DNA of 64,000 nt from assembly GCA_937959285.1 (NCBI GenBank), contig CALGAR010000090.1, positions 1-64,000 of the forward strand, in the 5' to 3' direction. Position 1 is the stretch's first letter. Every line of letters starts with the position of its first letter. A program made the position numbers and the translations under genes. The notes below the pieces were generated by a model. It was not told where the DNA came from. It did no database searches and saw only the letters and a program-made list of their open reading frames with translations. The stretch is from an uncultured Bryobacterales bacterium (lineage in GTDB: Bacteria; Acidobacteriota; Terriglobia; Bryobacterales; Bryobacteraceae). Of this stretch, positions 16,949 to 25,929 are shown piece by piece.

Positions 16949-18226
16949 TCAGACTGGAAGCGGAGACAGTTTCCAGCGGTACAAGGGAAATCTTTCGGCC
17001 AGGGCCAGCACACGCCGCTTCACCGAAGAAATGACGTCCTCCGAATCCGGCTGTGACAAAACTTCCGCGATCAGCCCGGCGACCTCCCGCATCTCCGCCT
17101 CCCCGAACCCTCGGGTAGTGACGGCGGGACTGCCGAGACGAATGCCGCTGGGATTCAGCGGCGGATTCACGTCAAAGGGGATCGCGTTCTTGTTCACCGT
17201 GATGTTTGCCCGGTCGAGCGCCGCCTCGGCCTCCTTCCCGCGGATTCCCTTTGCAAACACGTCGACCAGCATCAGGTGGCAATCGGTACCGCCCGAGACG
17301 AGGCGGAAACCGGCGTCCTTCAGTCCGTCTGCGAGAGCCTTGGCGTTCGCCACCACCTGCTTTTGGTAGGTGGTGAACTCGGGCTGCAGCGCCTCCAGGA
17401 AGCACGTCGCCTTGGCCGCAATCACATGGACCAGAGGTCCGCCCTGAACGCCGGGGAAGACCATTTTGTCAATGGCAGCCGCGTACTGGGACCGGCAGAG
17501 AATGAGACCGGAACGCGGGCCGCGAAGCGTCTTATGCGTTGTGGAGGTGACGATGTCGGCGTACTCGCACGGGTTGGGGTAAAGACCTGCCGCGACGAGA
17601 CCCGAGTAATGCGCCATATCGACCAGGAGAATTGCACCGACCGAATCCGCAATCTCGCGCATCCGCTTGAAATCGAAGATGCGCGGATACGCGCTCGCGC
17701 CGCCGATAATCATTTTCGGCTTGTGCTCCTCGGCCAGGCGCGCCATTTCGTCGTAGTCGACGGTCTCGTCCTCCTTGCGAACCCCGTAAGCGACCACCTT
17801 GTATGTCTTGCCCGAAAAGTTCAGGTGGTGCCCGTGCGTCAAGTGGCCGCCGTGGGCCAAATTCATGCCAAGAATCGTGTCCCCGGGCTGCAGCACGGCC
17901 GCATAGGCCGCCTGATTTGCCTGTGAGCCGCTATGGGGCTGCACGTTCACGTGCTCGGCGCCAAAAAGCTTACGGGCCCGTTCCCGGGCCAGGTTCTCGA
18001 CCACATCGGCGTACTCGCATCCGCCGTAGTAGCGCTTGCCCGGATAGCCTTCCGCGTACTTGTTGGTGAAGACGCTGCCTGTTGCTTCAAGGACCGCTTC
18101 CGAGGTGAAATTCTCGCTCGCAATTAGCTCCAGCCGCGTCTGCTGGCGTTCCAGCTCACCTTTGATCGCGGCGTAAACCTCGGGATCAGCCTCGCTTAAC
18201 GGCCTCGACATCCATTCCTGTGACAT
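16949..18226 (-). CDS. glyA: Serine hydroxymethyltransferase
   Basis: A 425-residue PLP enzyme converting serine and tetrahydrofolate to glycine and methylenetetrahydrofolate, the main source of one-carbon units. Markers are LIASENFTS (34-42), KRYYGGCEYAD (64-74), the aspartate in LVDMAHYSGL (201-210), and the PLP lysine K232 in TSTTHKTLRGPRSG. The ATG at 18226 is preceded by GGAGAGGGCGC and overlaps the 3' end of rpiB by 41 bases. An ATG five codons later is possible. The purN and purM genes nearby use one-carbon units, but they belong to a separate unit. Confidence 0.97.
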   Translation of the reverse strand: MSQEWMSRPLSEADPEVYAAIKGELERQQTRLELIASENFTSEAVLEATGSVFTNKYAEGYPGKRYYGGCEYADVVENLARERARKLFGAEHVNVQPHSGSQANQAAYAAVLQPGDTILGMNLAHGGHLTHGHHLNFSGKTYKVVAYGVRKEDETVDYDEMARLAEEHKPKMIIGGASAYPRIFDFKRMREIADSVGAILLVDMAHYSGLVAAGLYPNPCEYADIVTSTTHKTLRGPRSGLILCRSQYAAAIDKMVFPGVQGGPLVHVIAAKATCFLEALQPEFTTYQKQVVANAKALADGLKDAGFRLVSGGTDCHLMLVDVFAKGIRGKEAEAALDRANITVNKNAIPFDVNPPLNPSGIRLGSPAVTTRGFGEAEMREVAGLIAEVLSQPDSEDVISSVKRRVLALAERFPLYRWKLSPLPV

Positions 18227-18686
18227 GCGCCCTCTCCCCTCCTTGATTTCTCTTCTCGATCTCTGCGATCTTCGCCAGCCTCCGGGCGTGCCGCCCGCCT
18301 TCGAACTCCGTCTGCAGGAAGACCTCTACCAGCTCCCTGGCGGCTGCTTCATCTGTAAACTTTGCGCCGATAGCGAGCACGTTGGCGTTATTGTGGCTCC
18401 TCACCAGCCGCACTCCCTCGGGATTGAAGGCCAGCGCAGCACGGATTCCCGGCACCTTGTTCGCCGCGATCGACATCCCGACACCAGTGGAGCAGACCAG
18501 GATTCCCCGCTCGCTATGCCCGCTGGCGACGTCCGACGCTACCGCTTCGGCATAATCCGGGTAATCGGTAGAGTCCGTTGTGTGAGTACCAAAATCGACT
18601 ACTTCGTAGCCGCTCGCCCGCAGGGCGTCACGAAGACACTCTTTGAGCGCGAAACCTGCGTGATCTGCACCAATTGCAATTTTCAT
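18186..18686 (-). CDS. rpiB: Ribose-5-phosphate isomerase B
   Basis: A 166-residue RpiB/LacAB-family enzyme interconverting ribose 5-phosphate and ribulose 5-phosphate. It shows GADHAGFALK (6-15), the active-site cysteine C65 in LVCSTGVGMSIAANK, and ARHNxxN-like RLVRSHNNANVLAIGAK further on. The last 15 or so residues extend past the usual end of the family and are encoded in the 41-base overlap with glyA. Confidence 0.95.
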   Translation of the reverse strand: MKIAIGADHAGFALKECLRDALRASGYEVVDFGTHTTDSTDYPDYAEAVASDVASGHSERGILVCSTGVGMSIAANKVPGIRAALAFNPEGVRLVRSHNNANVLAIGAKFTDEAAARELVEVFLQTEFEGGRHARRLAKIAEIEKRNQGGERAHVTGMDVEAVKRG

Positions 18687-18799
18687 TCGGGATTAACCCT
18701 ACATACTAACATGCTACAATGGCTGGTTTGCCTTTTCTTCCAAGCGCTTGAGCGCGGCCGGAGTTCCTCCACCCGTCAGGAGCACCAGAGAGAATTCGC

Positions 18800-20503
18800 A
18801 TGCAGTGGAGCAAACTGTTCATTCCCACGCTAAGGGAAACGCCCGCTGAGGCCGAGGTCGTCAGCCATCAGCTTCTCCTCAGAGCCGGCTACATCCGCCA
18901 GCTCTCGGCAGGCATTTACAATTATCTGTTCCTCGCCCAGCGTTCGCTCTTAAAGATTACGAACATCATCCGGCAGGAGATGGATGCCATTGGGGCTCAG
19001 GAGATGCATCTGCCGGCGCTGCACCCGGCCGAGATCTGGATGGAATCCGGCCGGTGGGACGTGATGGGCGACAACATGTTCCGGCTGAAAGACCGCTTCG
19101 GCCGCGCCATGTGCCTCGGCATGACGCACGAGGAGGTCATGACCGTCATCGCCCGCGGCGAACTGCGCAGCTACAAGCAGCTTCCCCAAATCTGGTACCA
19201 GATCCAGACCAAGTTCCGGGATGAGCCCCGGCCCAAGAGCGGACTTCTCCGGGTGCGCCAGTTCCTGATGAAGGACTCGTACTCCTTCGATCTCGACGCA
19301 GCCGGTCTCGACGCCTCCTACGAAAAGCACCGGCAGGCTTATTGCCGGATCTTCGACCGCTGCGGCCTCCAGTACATTGTCGTGGAAGCGCACTCAGGCG
19401 CGATGGGCGGGAGCCAGTCGCACGAGTTCATGGTGAGGTCAGACGCGGGCGAGGACTTCGTCGTGCTCTGTCCGGCCACGGGCTACGCAGCCAACCTCGA
19501 AAAGGCTGTGTCGCGCCCCGTCCCTCCGGCGGTTCCCGATCCCGAAGGCGACCTTCAGCCCGAAGAGTTCCATACGCCCGGCCGCAAGACGATTGCCGAA
19601 GTCGCAGAGTTTACCGGATTGCCCGAGACGTCCCAGATGAAAAGTCTGGTCATGGTGAGCGACGGCAGGCCGATTCTTGCCCTGCTTCGCGGCGATCACC
19701 AGTTGAGCGAAACCAAGTTTGCCGCAGTCGCGGGAGGACGGGAGATCCGCCCGGCGCATCCTGAGGAGATCCGGCAACTGTTTGGCGCAGACCCGGGTTC
19801 GCTTGGCCCGGTGGGTGTGAAAAATATGCGGATCGTGGCGGACTTGGCGCTGCAAGGCCGCAAGAACATGATCGCTGGGGCGAACAGGGACGATTACCAC
19901 CTTCGCAACGTCACCCCCTGCGAGGACTTCCAGGCCGAATTTTTCGACATCAGGCAGGTGGCGCCGGGAGATACGGAGCTCGAAACGGGTGCTCCGCTCG
20001 AAATCGTGAAGACGGTCGAGATCGGCCACATCTTCAAGCTCGGCTACAAGTATTCAGAGTCGATGGGACTTCGCGTGCTGAACGAATCCGGCCAGGAGGT
20101 CACGCCGATCATGGGCAGCTACGGTATCGGCGTGGAGCGGCTGCTGAGCGCGGCCGTTGAGCTTTATCACGACGCCGATGGCATGGCGCTGCCCGCCTCG
20201 ATTGCGCCGTTTGAAGTCGTCGTGACGCCGGTCAATATTTCGGACGCCGGACAACGGCAGGCAGCCGAGGAGATCTATCGCACCTGTCTGTCTCTGGGCC
20301 TGGACGCCCTCCTCGACGACAGGGACGAGCGACCCGGCGTGAAGTTCAAAGACGCCGATCTGATCGGCCTTCCCTGGCGGATTACGATCGGCAAGAAGCT
20401 CAGCCAGGGGCTTGTGGAGGTTGTCGAGCGGCGAACCAAGACGTCGTATGATATCCCGCTTGCCGAGGCGGCCTCCTTTGTTGCGGCCCGATTGAAGCAA
20501 TGA
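18800..20503 (+). CDS. proS: Prolyl-tRNA synthetase (bacterial type with editing domain)
   Basis: A 567-residue class II aminoacyl-tRNA synthetase that charges tRNA-Pro. The catalytic core holds LLLRAGYIRQLSAGIYNYL (about 26-44), LGMTHEEV, and motif 2 FRDEPRPKSGLLRVRQFLMKD. An insertion of about 180 residues between motifs 2 and 3 is the YbaK-like editing domain that removes mischarged alanine. Motif 3 is the GSYGIGVERL region near 440, and the anticodon-binding domain closes the protein. A TACAAT hexamer at 18715-18720 may be the -10 box, giving a leader of about 70 bases. The last four bases overlap the next gene (ATGA). Confidence 0.97.
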   Translation: MQWSKLFIPTLRETPAEAEVVSHQLLLRAGYIRQLSAGIYNYLFLAQRSLLKITNIIRQEMDAIGAQEMHLPALHPAEIWMESGRWDVMGDNMFRLKDRFGRAMCLGMTHEEVMTVIARGELRSYKQLPQIWYQIQTKFRDEPRPKSGLLRVRQFLMKDSYSFDLDAAGLDASYEKHRQAYCRIFDRCGLQYIVVEAHSGAMGGSQSHEFMVRSDAGEDFVVLCPATGYAANLEKAVSRPVPPAVPDPEGDLQPEEFHTPGRKTIAEVAEFTGLPETSQMKSLVMVSDGRPILALLRGDHQLSETKFAAVAGGREIRPAHPEEIRQLFGADPGSLGPVGVKNMRIVADLALQGRKNMIAGANRDDYHLRNVTPCEDFQAEFFDIRQVAPGDTELETGAPLEIVKTVEIGHIFKLGYKYSESMGLRVLNESGQEVTPIMGSYGIGVERLLSAAVELYHDADGMALPASIAPFEVVVTPVNISDAGQRQAAEEIYRTCLSLGLDALLDDRDERPGVKFKDADLIGLPWRITIGKKLSQGLVEVVERRTKTSYDIPLAEAASFVAARLKQ

Positions 20504-21597
20504 GCGATTTCTGGTTCGAGGTGCGGAGCCAGTTCCCTGCCCTCGAACAGTGGGTGTTCTTGAACACCGCGACCTACGGGCAGCTCCCGCGCCGCGCTGT
20601 TGAAGCGATGCAGGCGCACCTCGAACGGCGCGACCAATTTGCATGCGCGGATTTTCTCGAATGGTTCGACGATGCGGACCGGATCCGCGAGCAGCTCGGG
20701 CGTCTGATCGGCTGCGCGCCAGATGACATCGCCTTCATCCCTAACGCGTCGACCGCCCTGTCCACGCTCCTGACCGGGCTCCGATGGGAGCCCGGCGATC
20801 GCATCGTCACGCTCGAAAACGAGTTCCCGAATAATCTCTACATCCCGGCCTTGTGTCAAGGCCACGGAGTGGAATTCGTCGAGAGCCGGTGGGAAGACCT
20901 CTATCGCAATCTCACACCCCGAACGCGCCTGGTCGCGATAAGCACCGTTAACTACAGCACGGGGTTCCGTCCGCCGATCGAGGAGGTCTCCGCCCGCCTT
21001 CGGGAGCGAGGCATTCTGCTGTATCTGGATGGAACTCAAAGTGTGGGTGCGCTGCGCCTCGATATCCGGGCGGTAAAGCCGTCCATGGTGGCGGTAGATG
21101 CGTATAAATGGCTTCTCGCTCCCAACGGCGCCGCCTTCATGTACGTCAGCCCCGAGCTTCGCAAGATCCTCGCGCCCGCGGTAGTCGGCTGGAGAAGCGA
21201 TCGCGGCTGGCGTCAGGTCAACTGCCTATCGCACGGCGTTCCGATTTTCAAAGAAAGCGCGGAGAAGTACGAAGGCGGGATGCTCAACTTTCCGTCGCTG
21301 TATGCGATGCAGGCGTCCGTCGAGATGATGCTCGAGATCGGACCCGAAAGGATCGAGCGCAGGGTGCTGGAACTGGCGGATCTGGCGCGGGACATCCTGC
21401 GGTCCAAGGGAGCGGTGATTCTTCACAACAACAGCCCCATTGTAGCCGCCAGATTCGAGAACCGGGATGCGGCGGCGCTGGCCCAGCACCTGAAATCTTT
21501 AAAGATCCTGGTCTCCGCGCGGCATGGAAATCTGCGCGTATCCACGCATTTCTACAACACGGAAGCGGACCTGGACGCGCTCGCCGCGAACCTCTAA
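20500..21597 (+). CDS. Class V aminotransferase (cysteine desulfurase/isopenicillin epimerase-like)
   Basis: A 365-residue fold type I PLP protein. ASTALSTLLTGL (83-94) is the phosphate-binding region, D177 in LYLDGTQSVGAL binds the pyridine nitrogen, and K203 in VDAYKWLLAPNG is the Schiff-base lysine. No catalytic cysteine loop typical of NifS/IscS is obvious, so a desulfurase role is uncertain; isopenicillin-N epimerase-like or kynureninase-like reactions are alternatives. It overlaps proS by ATGA and so is translationally coupled. It overlaps the 3' end of purN on the opposite strand by four bases. Confidence 0.85.
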   Translation: MSDFWFEVRSQFPALEQWVFLNTATYGQLPRRAVEAMQAHLERRDQFACADFLEWFDDADRIREQLGRLIGCAPDDIAFIPNASTALSTLLTGLRWEPGDRIVTLENEFPNNLYIPALCQGHGVEFVESRWEDLYRNLTPRTRLVAISTVNYSTGFRPPIEEVSARLRERGILLYLDGTQSVGALRLDIRAVKPSMVAVDAYKWLLAPNGAAFMYVSPELRKILAPAVVGWRSDRGWRQVNCLSHGVPIFKESAEKYEGGMLNFPSLYAMQASVEMMLEIGPERIERRVLELADLARDILRSKGAVILHNNSPIVAARFENRDAAALAQHLKSLKILVSARHGNLRVSTHFYNTEADLDALAANL

Positions 21598-22196
21598 TCG
21601 AAGATCACGCGCCGGCCGTCGATGCGGTAGCGGCCGCTGAGTACGATATCGACCGCTTCCGGATAAATGCGGTGCTCCTCCCGCAAAATGCGCTGCGAAA
21701 GAGTCTCCTCGGTGTCATCATCCTTCACGGGCACGGCTGCCTGAAGAATGATCGGCCCGGCATCCAACTCCTCATCGACAAAGTGCACCGTGCAGCCTGT
21801 AATCTTCACGCCGTGCTCAAGCGCCTGTCTCTGCGCGTTCAGCCCAGGAAACGACGGGAGCAACGACGGGTGGATGTTAAGGATGGCGTGAGGGAAAGCA
21901 CTGATAAAGAGCGGGCTCAACAGACGCATGTACCCGGCCAGGCAGACCAGGTCCACCTCGAGCTTACGCAGCTCGTCCACGATCATCCGGTCATGCTCTT
22001 CCCTGGAAAGTCCCTGGGAGGGAATGCACATCGCCGGCAGACCGCGCTCACGAGCGATTTCGAGCCCGCGCGCTCCAGGGCGGTTCGAGATCACAATTCC
22101 GATCTCTGCATCGCGAATCCGGCCCGCAGCCACGGCATCAGCGATTGCCTGGAAGTTCGAGCCCCGGCCGGACAGCAAAATGGCCAGTTTCTTCAT
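21594..22196 (-). CDS. purN: Phosphoribosylglycinamide formyltransferase
   Basis: A 200-residue folate-dependent enzyme, the third step of purine synthesis, formylating GAR with 10-formyltetrahydrofolate. The phosphate loop is LLSGRGSNFQAI (7-18). The catalytic triad is N107, H109 (NIHPSLLPSFPG) and D145 (DEELDAGPII), spaced as in the E. coli enzyme. It overlaps the stop of purM by four bases, so the two are translated together. The 3' end overlaps the convergent aminotransferase by four bases. Confidence 0.97.
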   Translation of the reverse strand: MKKLAILLSGRGSNFQAIADAVAAGRIRDAEIGIVISNRPGARGLEIARERGLPAMCIPSQGLSREEHDRMIVDELRKLEVDLVCLAGYMRLLSPLFISAFPHAILNIHPSLLPSFPGLNAQRQALEHGVKITGCTVHFVDEELDAGPIILQAAVPVKDDDTEETLSQRILREEHRIYPEAVDIVLSGRYRIDGRRVIFD

Positions 22197-23236
22197 CGAT
22201 ACACGACCTTGGCCTTCCCGCGGGCCTGCCGCCTCACAACGCCGATCTCGTAGTGTGTCTCGCCCAGACGATCAAGCAATCGTCGAGCTTTGCCGATGTC
22301 CTGTTTGCCGATGACGAGAATCATGCCGATGCCAAGGTTGAAGGTGCGGCGATAGTCATCCTCCGACATCCGGCCCAGACGCTTGAGTAACTCGAAGATC
22401 GGTGGAACAGGCCACGAGCCGAGCTGGATCTCCACGGCAAGGCCGCGTGGAATCACCCGCGGCGTATTGTCCGTGATACCGCCTCCAGTAATATGAGCGG
22501 CCGCCTTGAGGATATTCGCCTTTTGAAGCTGCTGAAGCGGCTTCAGGTAGCTGCGATGCACCTTCAGCAGCTCTTCGCCGACCGTCGTGTCCAGCTCCGG
22601 CACGAACGTCTTCAGCTTGTATCCTGCGACGTCGAACAGCAGCTTTCTCGCGAGAGAGTAGCCGTTGGTATGAAGGCCGGTGCTTGGGAGTCCAATCAGA
22701 ACGTCGCCAGCTTGCACCTTCTCGCCCGTCAGCATTCGGTCCTGCTCGACGGCGCCGACAATGAAGCCCGCAAGATCGTAGTCTCCCGGCTGATAGAGTC
22801 CGGGCATTTCCGCGGTTTCTCCGCCAATGAGCGCGCAGCCATTCGCCTTGCAGCCGCGGGCCACACCTGCCACGACCTGCGCGGCAACGTCAGCCTCCAG
22901 TTTCCCTACGGCGTAATAGTCAAGGAAGAAGAGCGGGGTGGCGCCTTGAACTGCAATATCGTTTACGCAGTGGTTGACCAGGTCCTCGCCGATCGTGTCG
23001 TGTTTCTTAGCAAGGATTGCCACCTTGAGCTTTGTTCCTACGCCGTCGGCTGAGGAGATTAATACCGGGCGCTTGAAGCCGCTCAGCCGGAACCCTGCTC
23101 CGAACGAGCCGATATCGGTCAGCACGCCACGGGTGAAAGTCTTCTTTGCCGCTTTCTTGATGTGATCTACGGCGCGGCTCGCCTCGTCAATATCCACGCC
23201 GGCATCTTTGTACCGGATCTGCTTTCTCACAGGCAT
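22193..23236 (-). CDS. purM: Phosphoribosylformylglycinamidine cyclo-ligase (AIR synthetase)
   Basis: A 347-residue ATP-dependent enzyme closing the imidazole ring in purine synthesis. The N-terminus YKDAGVDIDEA is typical. The ATP-binding signature is SSADGVGTKLKVA (about 62-74), followed by DLVNHCVNDIAVQGATPLFFLDY, GGETAEMPGLY and, late, AHITGGGITDN. First gene of purM-purN. Only 33 bases separate its ATG from the divergent amidohydrolase gene; a TATTAT hexamer (23258-23253) on this strand ends 16 bases before the ATG. Confidence 0.97.
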   Translation of the reverse strand: MPVRKQIRYKDAGVDIDEASRAVDHIKKAAKKTFTRGVLTDIGSFGAGFRLSGFKRPVLISSADGVGTKLKVAILAKKHDTIGEDLVNHCVNDIAVQGATPLFFLDYYAVGKLEADVAAQVVAGVARGCKANGCALIGGETAEMPGLYQPGDYDLAGFIVGAVEQDRMLTGEKVQAGDVLIGLPSTGLHTNGYSLARKLLFDVAGYKLKTFVPELDTTVGEELLKVHRSYLKPLQQLQKANILKAAAHITGGGITDNTPRVIPRGLAVEIQLGSWPVPPIFELLKRLGRMSEDDYRRTFNLGIGMILVIGKQDIGKARRLLDRLGETHYEIGVVRRQARGKAKVVYR

Positions 23237-23251
23237 CGAATTGGAAACCCC

Positions 23252-23258
23252 TATAATA
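23252..23258. promoter_or_regulatory. Shared -10 region between purM and the amidohydrolase operon
   Basis: CTATAATAG is a near-palindrome. On the plus strand TATAAT (23252-23257) ends 12 bases before the amidohydrolase ATG; on the minus strand TATTAT (23258-23253) ends 16 bases before the purM ATG. Confidence 0.5.
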
Positions 23259-23269
23259 GCGACTACTAC

Positions 23270-24580
23270 ATGAGGAAAGCCATCTCTTCGCTGCTAGCAA
23301 TCAGTGCCGCGACCGCGCTGGGAGTCTTTCCCGCGTTTGCTGCCGCGCCTGGTACGATCGCGATCCGAAACGCTCGCGTCGTCACCGTAAGCGGCCCCGT
23401 CCTGCAACGCGGAACCATTGTTATCCGCGACGGGCTCATTGAAGCCGTCGGTGAACAGATTACGGTCCCGTCAGGAGCCTGGGTGATCGAAGGAGACGGA
23501 TTGACCGTCTATCCGGGCCTCATGACCTCCTTGAGCACCTGGGGAATTCCGCAGCCGAACGCATCCGGGGGAGGCGAGCGCAACGCTCCGGCCCCACCGC
23601 CCGCTCGCGGTCCCGAGGACCGGCCTGCCACTACGAGCTGGCTGCACGCAGCCGATCTGATTCAAAGCTCGGAGCGCCGCCTCGAAGCAGCGCGGAGCGC
23701 TGGCTTCACCACCTCGGCGACGTTTCCCGTAAACGGCATCATCGCAGGCCACGGAGCCATCATCAATCTCGCCGGGGAAACGCCGGGCTCCATGGTGGTG
23801 ACCCCGTCCGCCGGACTTTACATGACGATGAATCCAGCTGGAGGGCCCTCCTACCCGGGATCGCTCATGGGCGTGATCGCTTACATCCGGCAGGTGTTTT
23901 TGGACGCCGAACACTATCAGATGCTGAAGGCTGATTACGAAAAGAGCCCCGCGGGAAAGCGGCGTCCAGCCTACGACCGGGCCTTGGAGGGAGTTCTCAA
24001 TGCTCCGCGGATTCTGCTACCGGCCGTCAATGCCGCGCAGATCGAACGAATGCTTCGCTTCGCTGCAGAACGGAAGATTCGAGCGGTCCTGTACGGCGGA
24101 CACGAAGCTTATCGAACCGCTGAAGCGTTGAAGCAGAGCGGCGCGCCCATTCTGCTGAATGCGAGCTGGCCGGAGCGAGACCGCGAAGCCGACCCGGATG
24201 CCGAGGAGACGCTCCAGGTCCTGGAGCTGCGGGAGAATGCCCCCTCCAGCGCTGCGGCCCTTGCGAAGGCGGGAGTTCCATTCGCCTTTTACGCCAGCGA
24301 CTCCGCAAGTCCTCGTGACTTACTGCGCGGAGTGAAGAAGGCGATTGACGCAGGCCTCCCAGCCGATCGGGCGCTTCGCGCCCTGACCTTGTCCCCGGCA
24401 GAAATCTACGGGGTTGCGGATCGTCTGGGCAGCATCGAGAAAGGAAAGATTGCAAACCTCCTGGTTACTAAGGGGGACCTCTTTCAGGAGAGGACGCGGG
24501 TGCAATACGTCTTCATCGACGGTAACAAATATGAACCGGCGGCGCCTGTAGCAGCACAGGCAGAAGGAGCAGCACGATGA
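23270..24580 (+). CDS. Secreted amidohydrolase-like protein lacking the HxH metal motif (first of three)
   Basis: A 436-residue protein with a signal peptide (about 1-24, ending AFAAAPG). The composite beta-sandwich and the C-terminal segment GSIEKGKIANLLVTKGD are those of the imidazolonepropionase/dihydroorotase-like amidohydrolases. The usual PGxIDxHxH site reads PGLMTSLSTWG here, so the two first metal-ligand histidines are gone, and no later HxxH/QH/SDS set is clear. It may be a non-catalytic partner of the second gene. The ATG at 23270 was chosen because it heads the signal peptide. It overlaps the next gene by ATGA. Confidence 0.8.
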   Translation: MRKAISSLLAISAATALGVFPAFAAAPGTIAIRNARVVTVSGPVLQRGTIVIRDGLIEAVGEQITVPSGAWVIEGDGLTVYPGLMTSLSTWGIPQPNASGGGERNAPAPPPARGPEDRPATTSWLHAADLIQSSERRLEAARSAGFTTSATFPVNGIIAGHGAIINLAGETPGSMVVTPSAGLYMTMNPAGGPSYPGSLMGVIAYIRQVFLDAEHYQMLKADYEKSPAGKRRPAYDRALEGVLNAPRILLPAVNAAQIERMLRFAAERKIRAVLYGGHEAYRTAEALKQSGAPILLNASWPERDREADPDAEETLQVLELRENAPSSAAALAKAGVPFAFYASDSASPRDLLRGVKKAIDAGLPADRALRALTLSPAEIYGVADRLGSIEKGKIANLLVTKGDLFQERTRVQYVFIDGNKYEPAAPVAAQAEGAAR

Positions 24581-25929
24581 GATTCCGGATTTCTCTTCTT
24601 TCTCTCGCACTATGTGTGGCGGCGCCTCTGGCCGCCGCACCCCCGATTGTTATCCGGAACGCCAATGTCCTGACAGTCACCAAAGGGTCCTTTCAAGGAT
24701 CGGTGGTGATTCAAGACGGTAAGATCGTCGAAGCCGGCCCTAACGTGCTGGTACCTCAGGGTGCAACGGTTATCGATGCGAACGGCATGTATCTAATGCC
24801 AGGTATCATCGATTGCCACTCGCACATTGCGATCGACGCGATCAATGAAAGCAGCGTCTCGGTTTCTTCGATGGTCTCAATCGAGGATGTACTCAATCCC
24901 GATGCGATCAGTATTTACCGCGCCCTGGCCGGCGGCGTAACTACCGCCAATATCCTGCACGGAAGCGCCAACGCAATCGGTGGCAAGTGCTCGGTAATCA
25001 AAATGCGCTGGGGGAAGCGGGCGAGCGAACTGCTGTTTCAGGGTGCAAAACCCGGTATTAAGTTTGCGCTCGGCGAGAACCCAAAGCGCCGCGGATCCGC
25101 GCCGCCCGGAGTACAGGGTACGCCGAACCTGCGCTATCCGGCAACGCGCATGGGCGTCGAGGACGTAATTCGGCAGGCCTTTACGGAAGCCAGAATTTAC
25201 CAGGCGGAGTGGAGGGAGTATTACCGCAAGGTTGAGAAAAACGAGCAAGCAATCCCACCGCGGCGCGATCTGAAGCTGGAGCCGCTCGTGGAGGTTCTGG
25301 AAGGCAAACGGCTGGTGCATGCCCACTGCTACCGCGCCGACGAAATCCTCATGCTGCTGCGGATTGCCGACGAGTACGGCTTTAAGATCAAGACGCTCCA
25401 ACATGTTCTGGAGGGCTATAAGGTGGCGAAGGAGATTGCCGCTCACGGCGCCGGCGCGTCTACTTTCAGCGACTGGTGGAGTTACAAGGTAGAAGCCTAT
25501 GACGCCATCCCCTACAACGCCGCAATTATGGTGCGGAAGGGCGTTCTTGTGTCCTTGAACTCGGACTCGGCGGAGCTGATGCGCCATCTCAACACCGAGG
25601 CCGCCAAGACAATGAAATATGGCGGGCTCAGCGAAACCGAGGCACTATCGCTGATCACCATCAACCCCGCGAAGCAATTAGAGATTGATCATCTGGTCGG
25701 CTCCATCGAGCCAGGAAAACAGGCCGACCTGGTGCTCTACGACAAGCACCCCCTTTCGAATTACGCGAAGGTGCAGAAAGTACTGATCGACGGCGAAATT
25801 TACTTCGACCGGGACAAGGACTTGAGCGAACGGCCCGCCAAGGAGGCTCGAAAGAAAATGCTGCTCGAACGAGAGAAGCAGCGGCAGGCGGAACAGGCGA
25901 AGAACGCACCTTCGGGGAGGCAGCAATGA
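24577..25929 (+). CDS. Secreted amidohydrolase (imidazolonepropionase-like), catalytic member
   Basis: A 450-residue protein with a signal peptide (1-20, ending PLAAAPP). The metal site is intact: LMPGIIDCHSHIAID (HxH), then HAHCYRADE, LQHVLEG, and the FSDWW and NSDSAEL regions expected for the remaining ligands. The C-terminus GSIEPGKQADLVLYDKHPL is typical. The substrate is unknown; relatives hydrolyse cyclic amides, dipeptides or ureido bonds. It overlaps both flanking genes by ATGA, so three proteins are made from one coupled message and could form a complex in the periplasm. Confidence 0.88.
   Translation: MRFRISLLSLALCVAAPLAAAPPIVIRNANVLTVTKGSFQGSVVIQDGKIVEAGPNVLVPQGATVIDANGMYLMPGIIDCHSHIAIDAINESSVSVSSMVSIEDVLNPDAISIYRALAGGVTTANILHGSANAIGGKCSVIKMRWGKRASELLFQGAKPGIKFALGENPKRRGSAPPGVQGTPNLRYPATRMGVEDVIRQAFTEARIYQAEWREYYRKVEKNEQAIPPRRDLKLEPLVEVLEGKRLVHAHCYRADEILMLLRIADEYGFKIKTLQHVLEGYKVAKEIAAHGAGASTFSDWWSYKVEAYDAIPYNAAIMVRKGVLVSLNSDSAELMRHLNTEAAKTMKYGGLSETEALSLITINPAKQLEIDHLVGSIEPGKQADLVLYDKHPLSNYAKVQKVLIDGEIYFDRDKDLSERPAKEARKKMLLEREKQRQAEQAKNAPSGRQQ

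Noticed and set aside
16949..18226. A glycine riboswitch or other metabolite-binding RNA ahead of glyA or purM.
   Set aside because: glyA starts inside rpiB and purM has only a 33-base gap, so there is no room for a riboswitch.
21108..22253. A 381-codon plus-strand frame spanning the end of the class V aminotransferase and purN.
   Set aside because: It runs through two conserved genes in the wrong frame or strand, and its composition is arginine-rich and unstructured.
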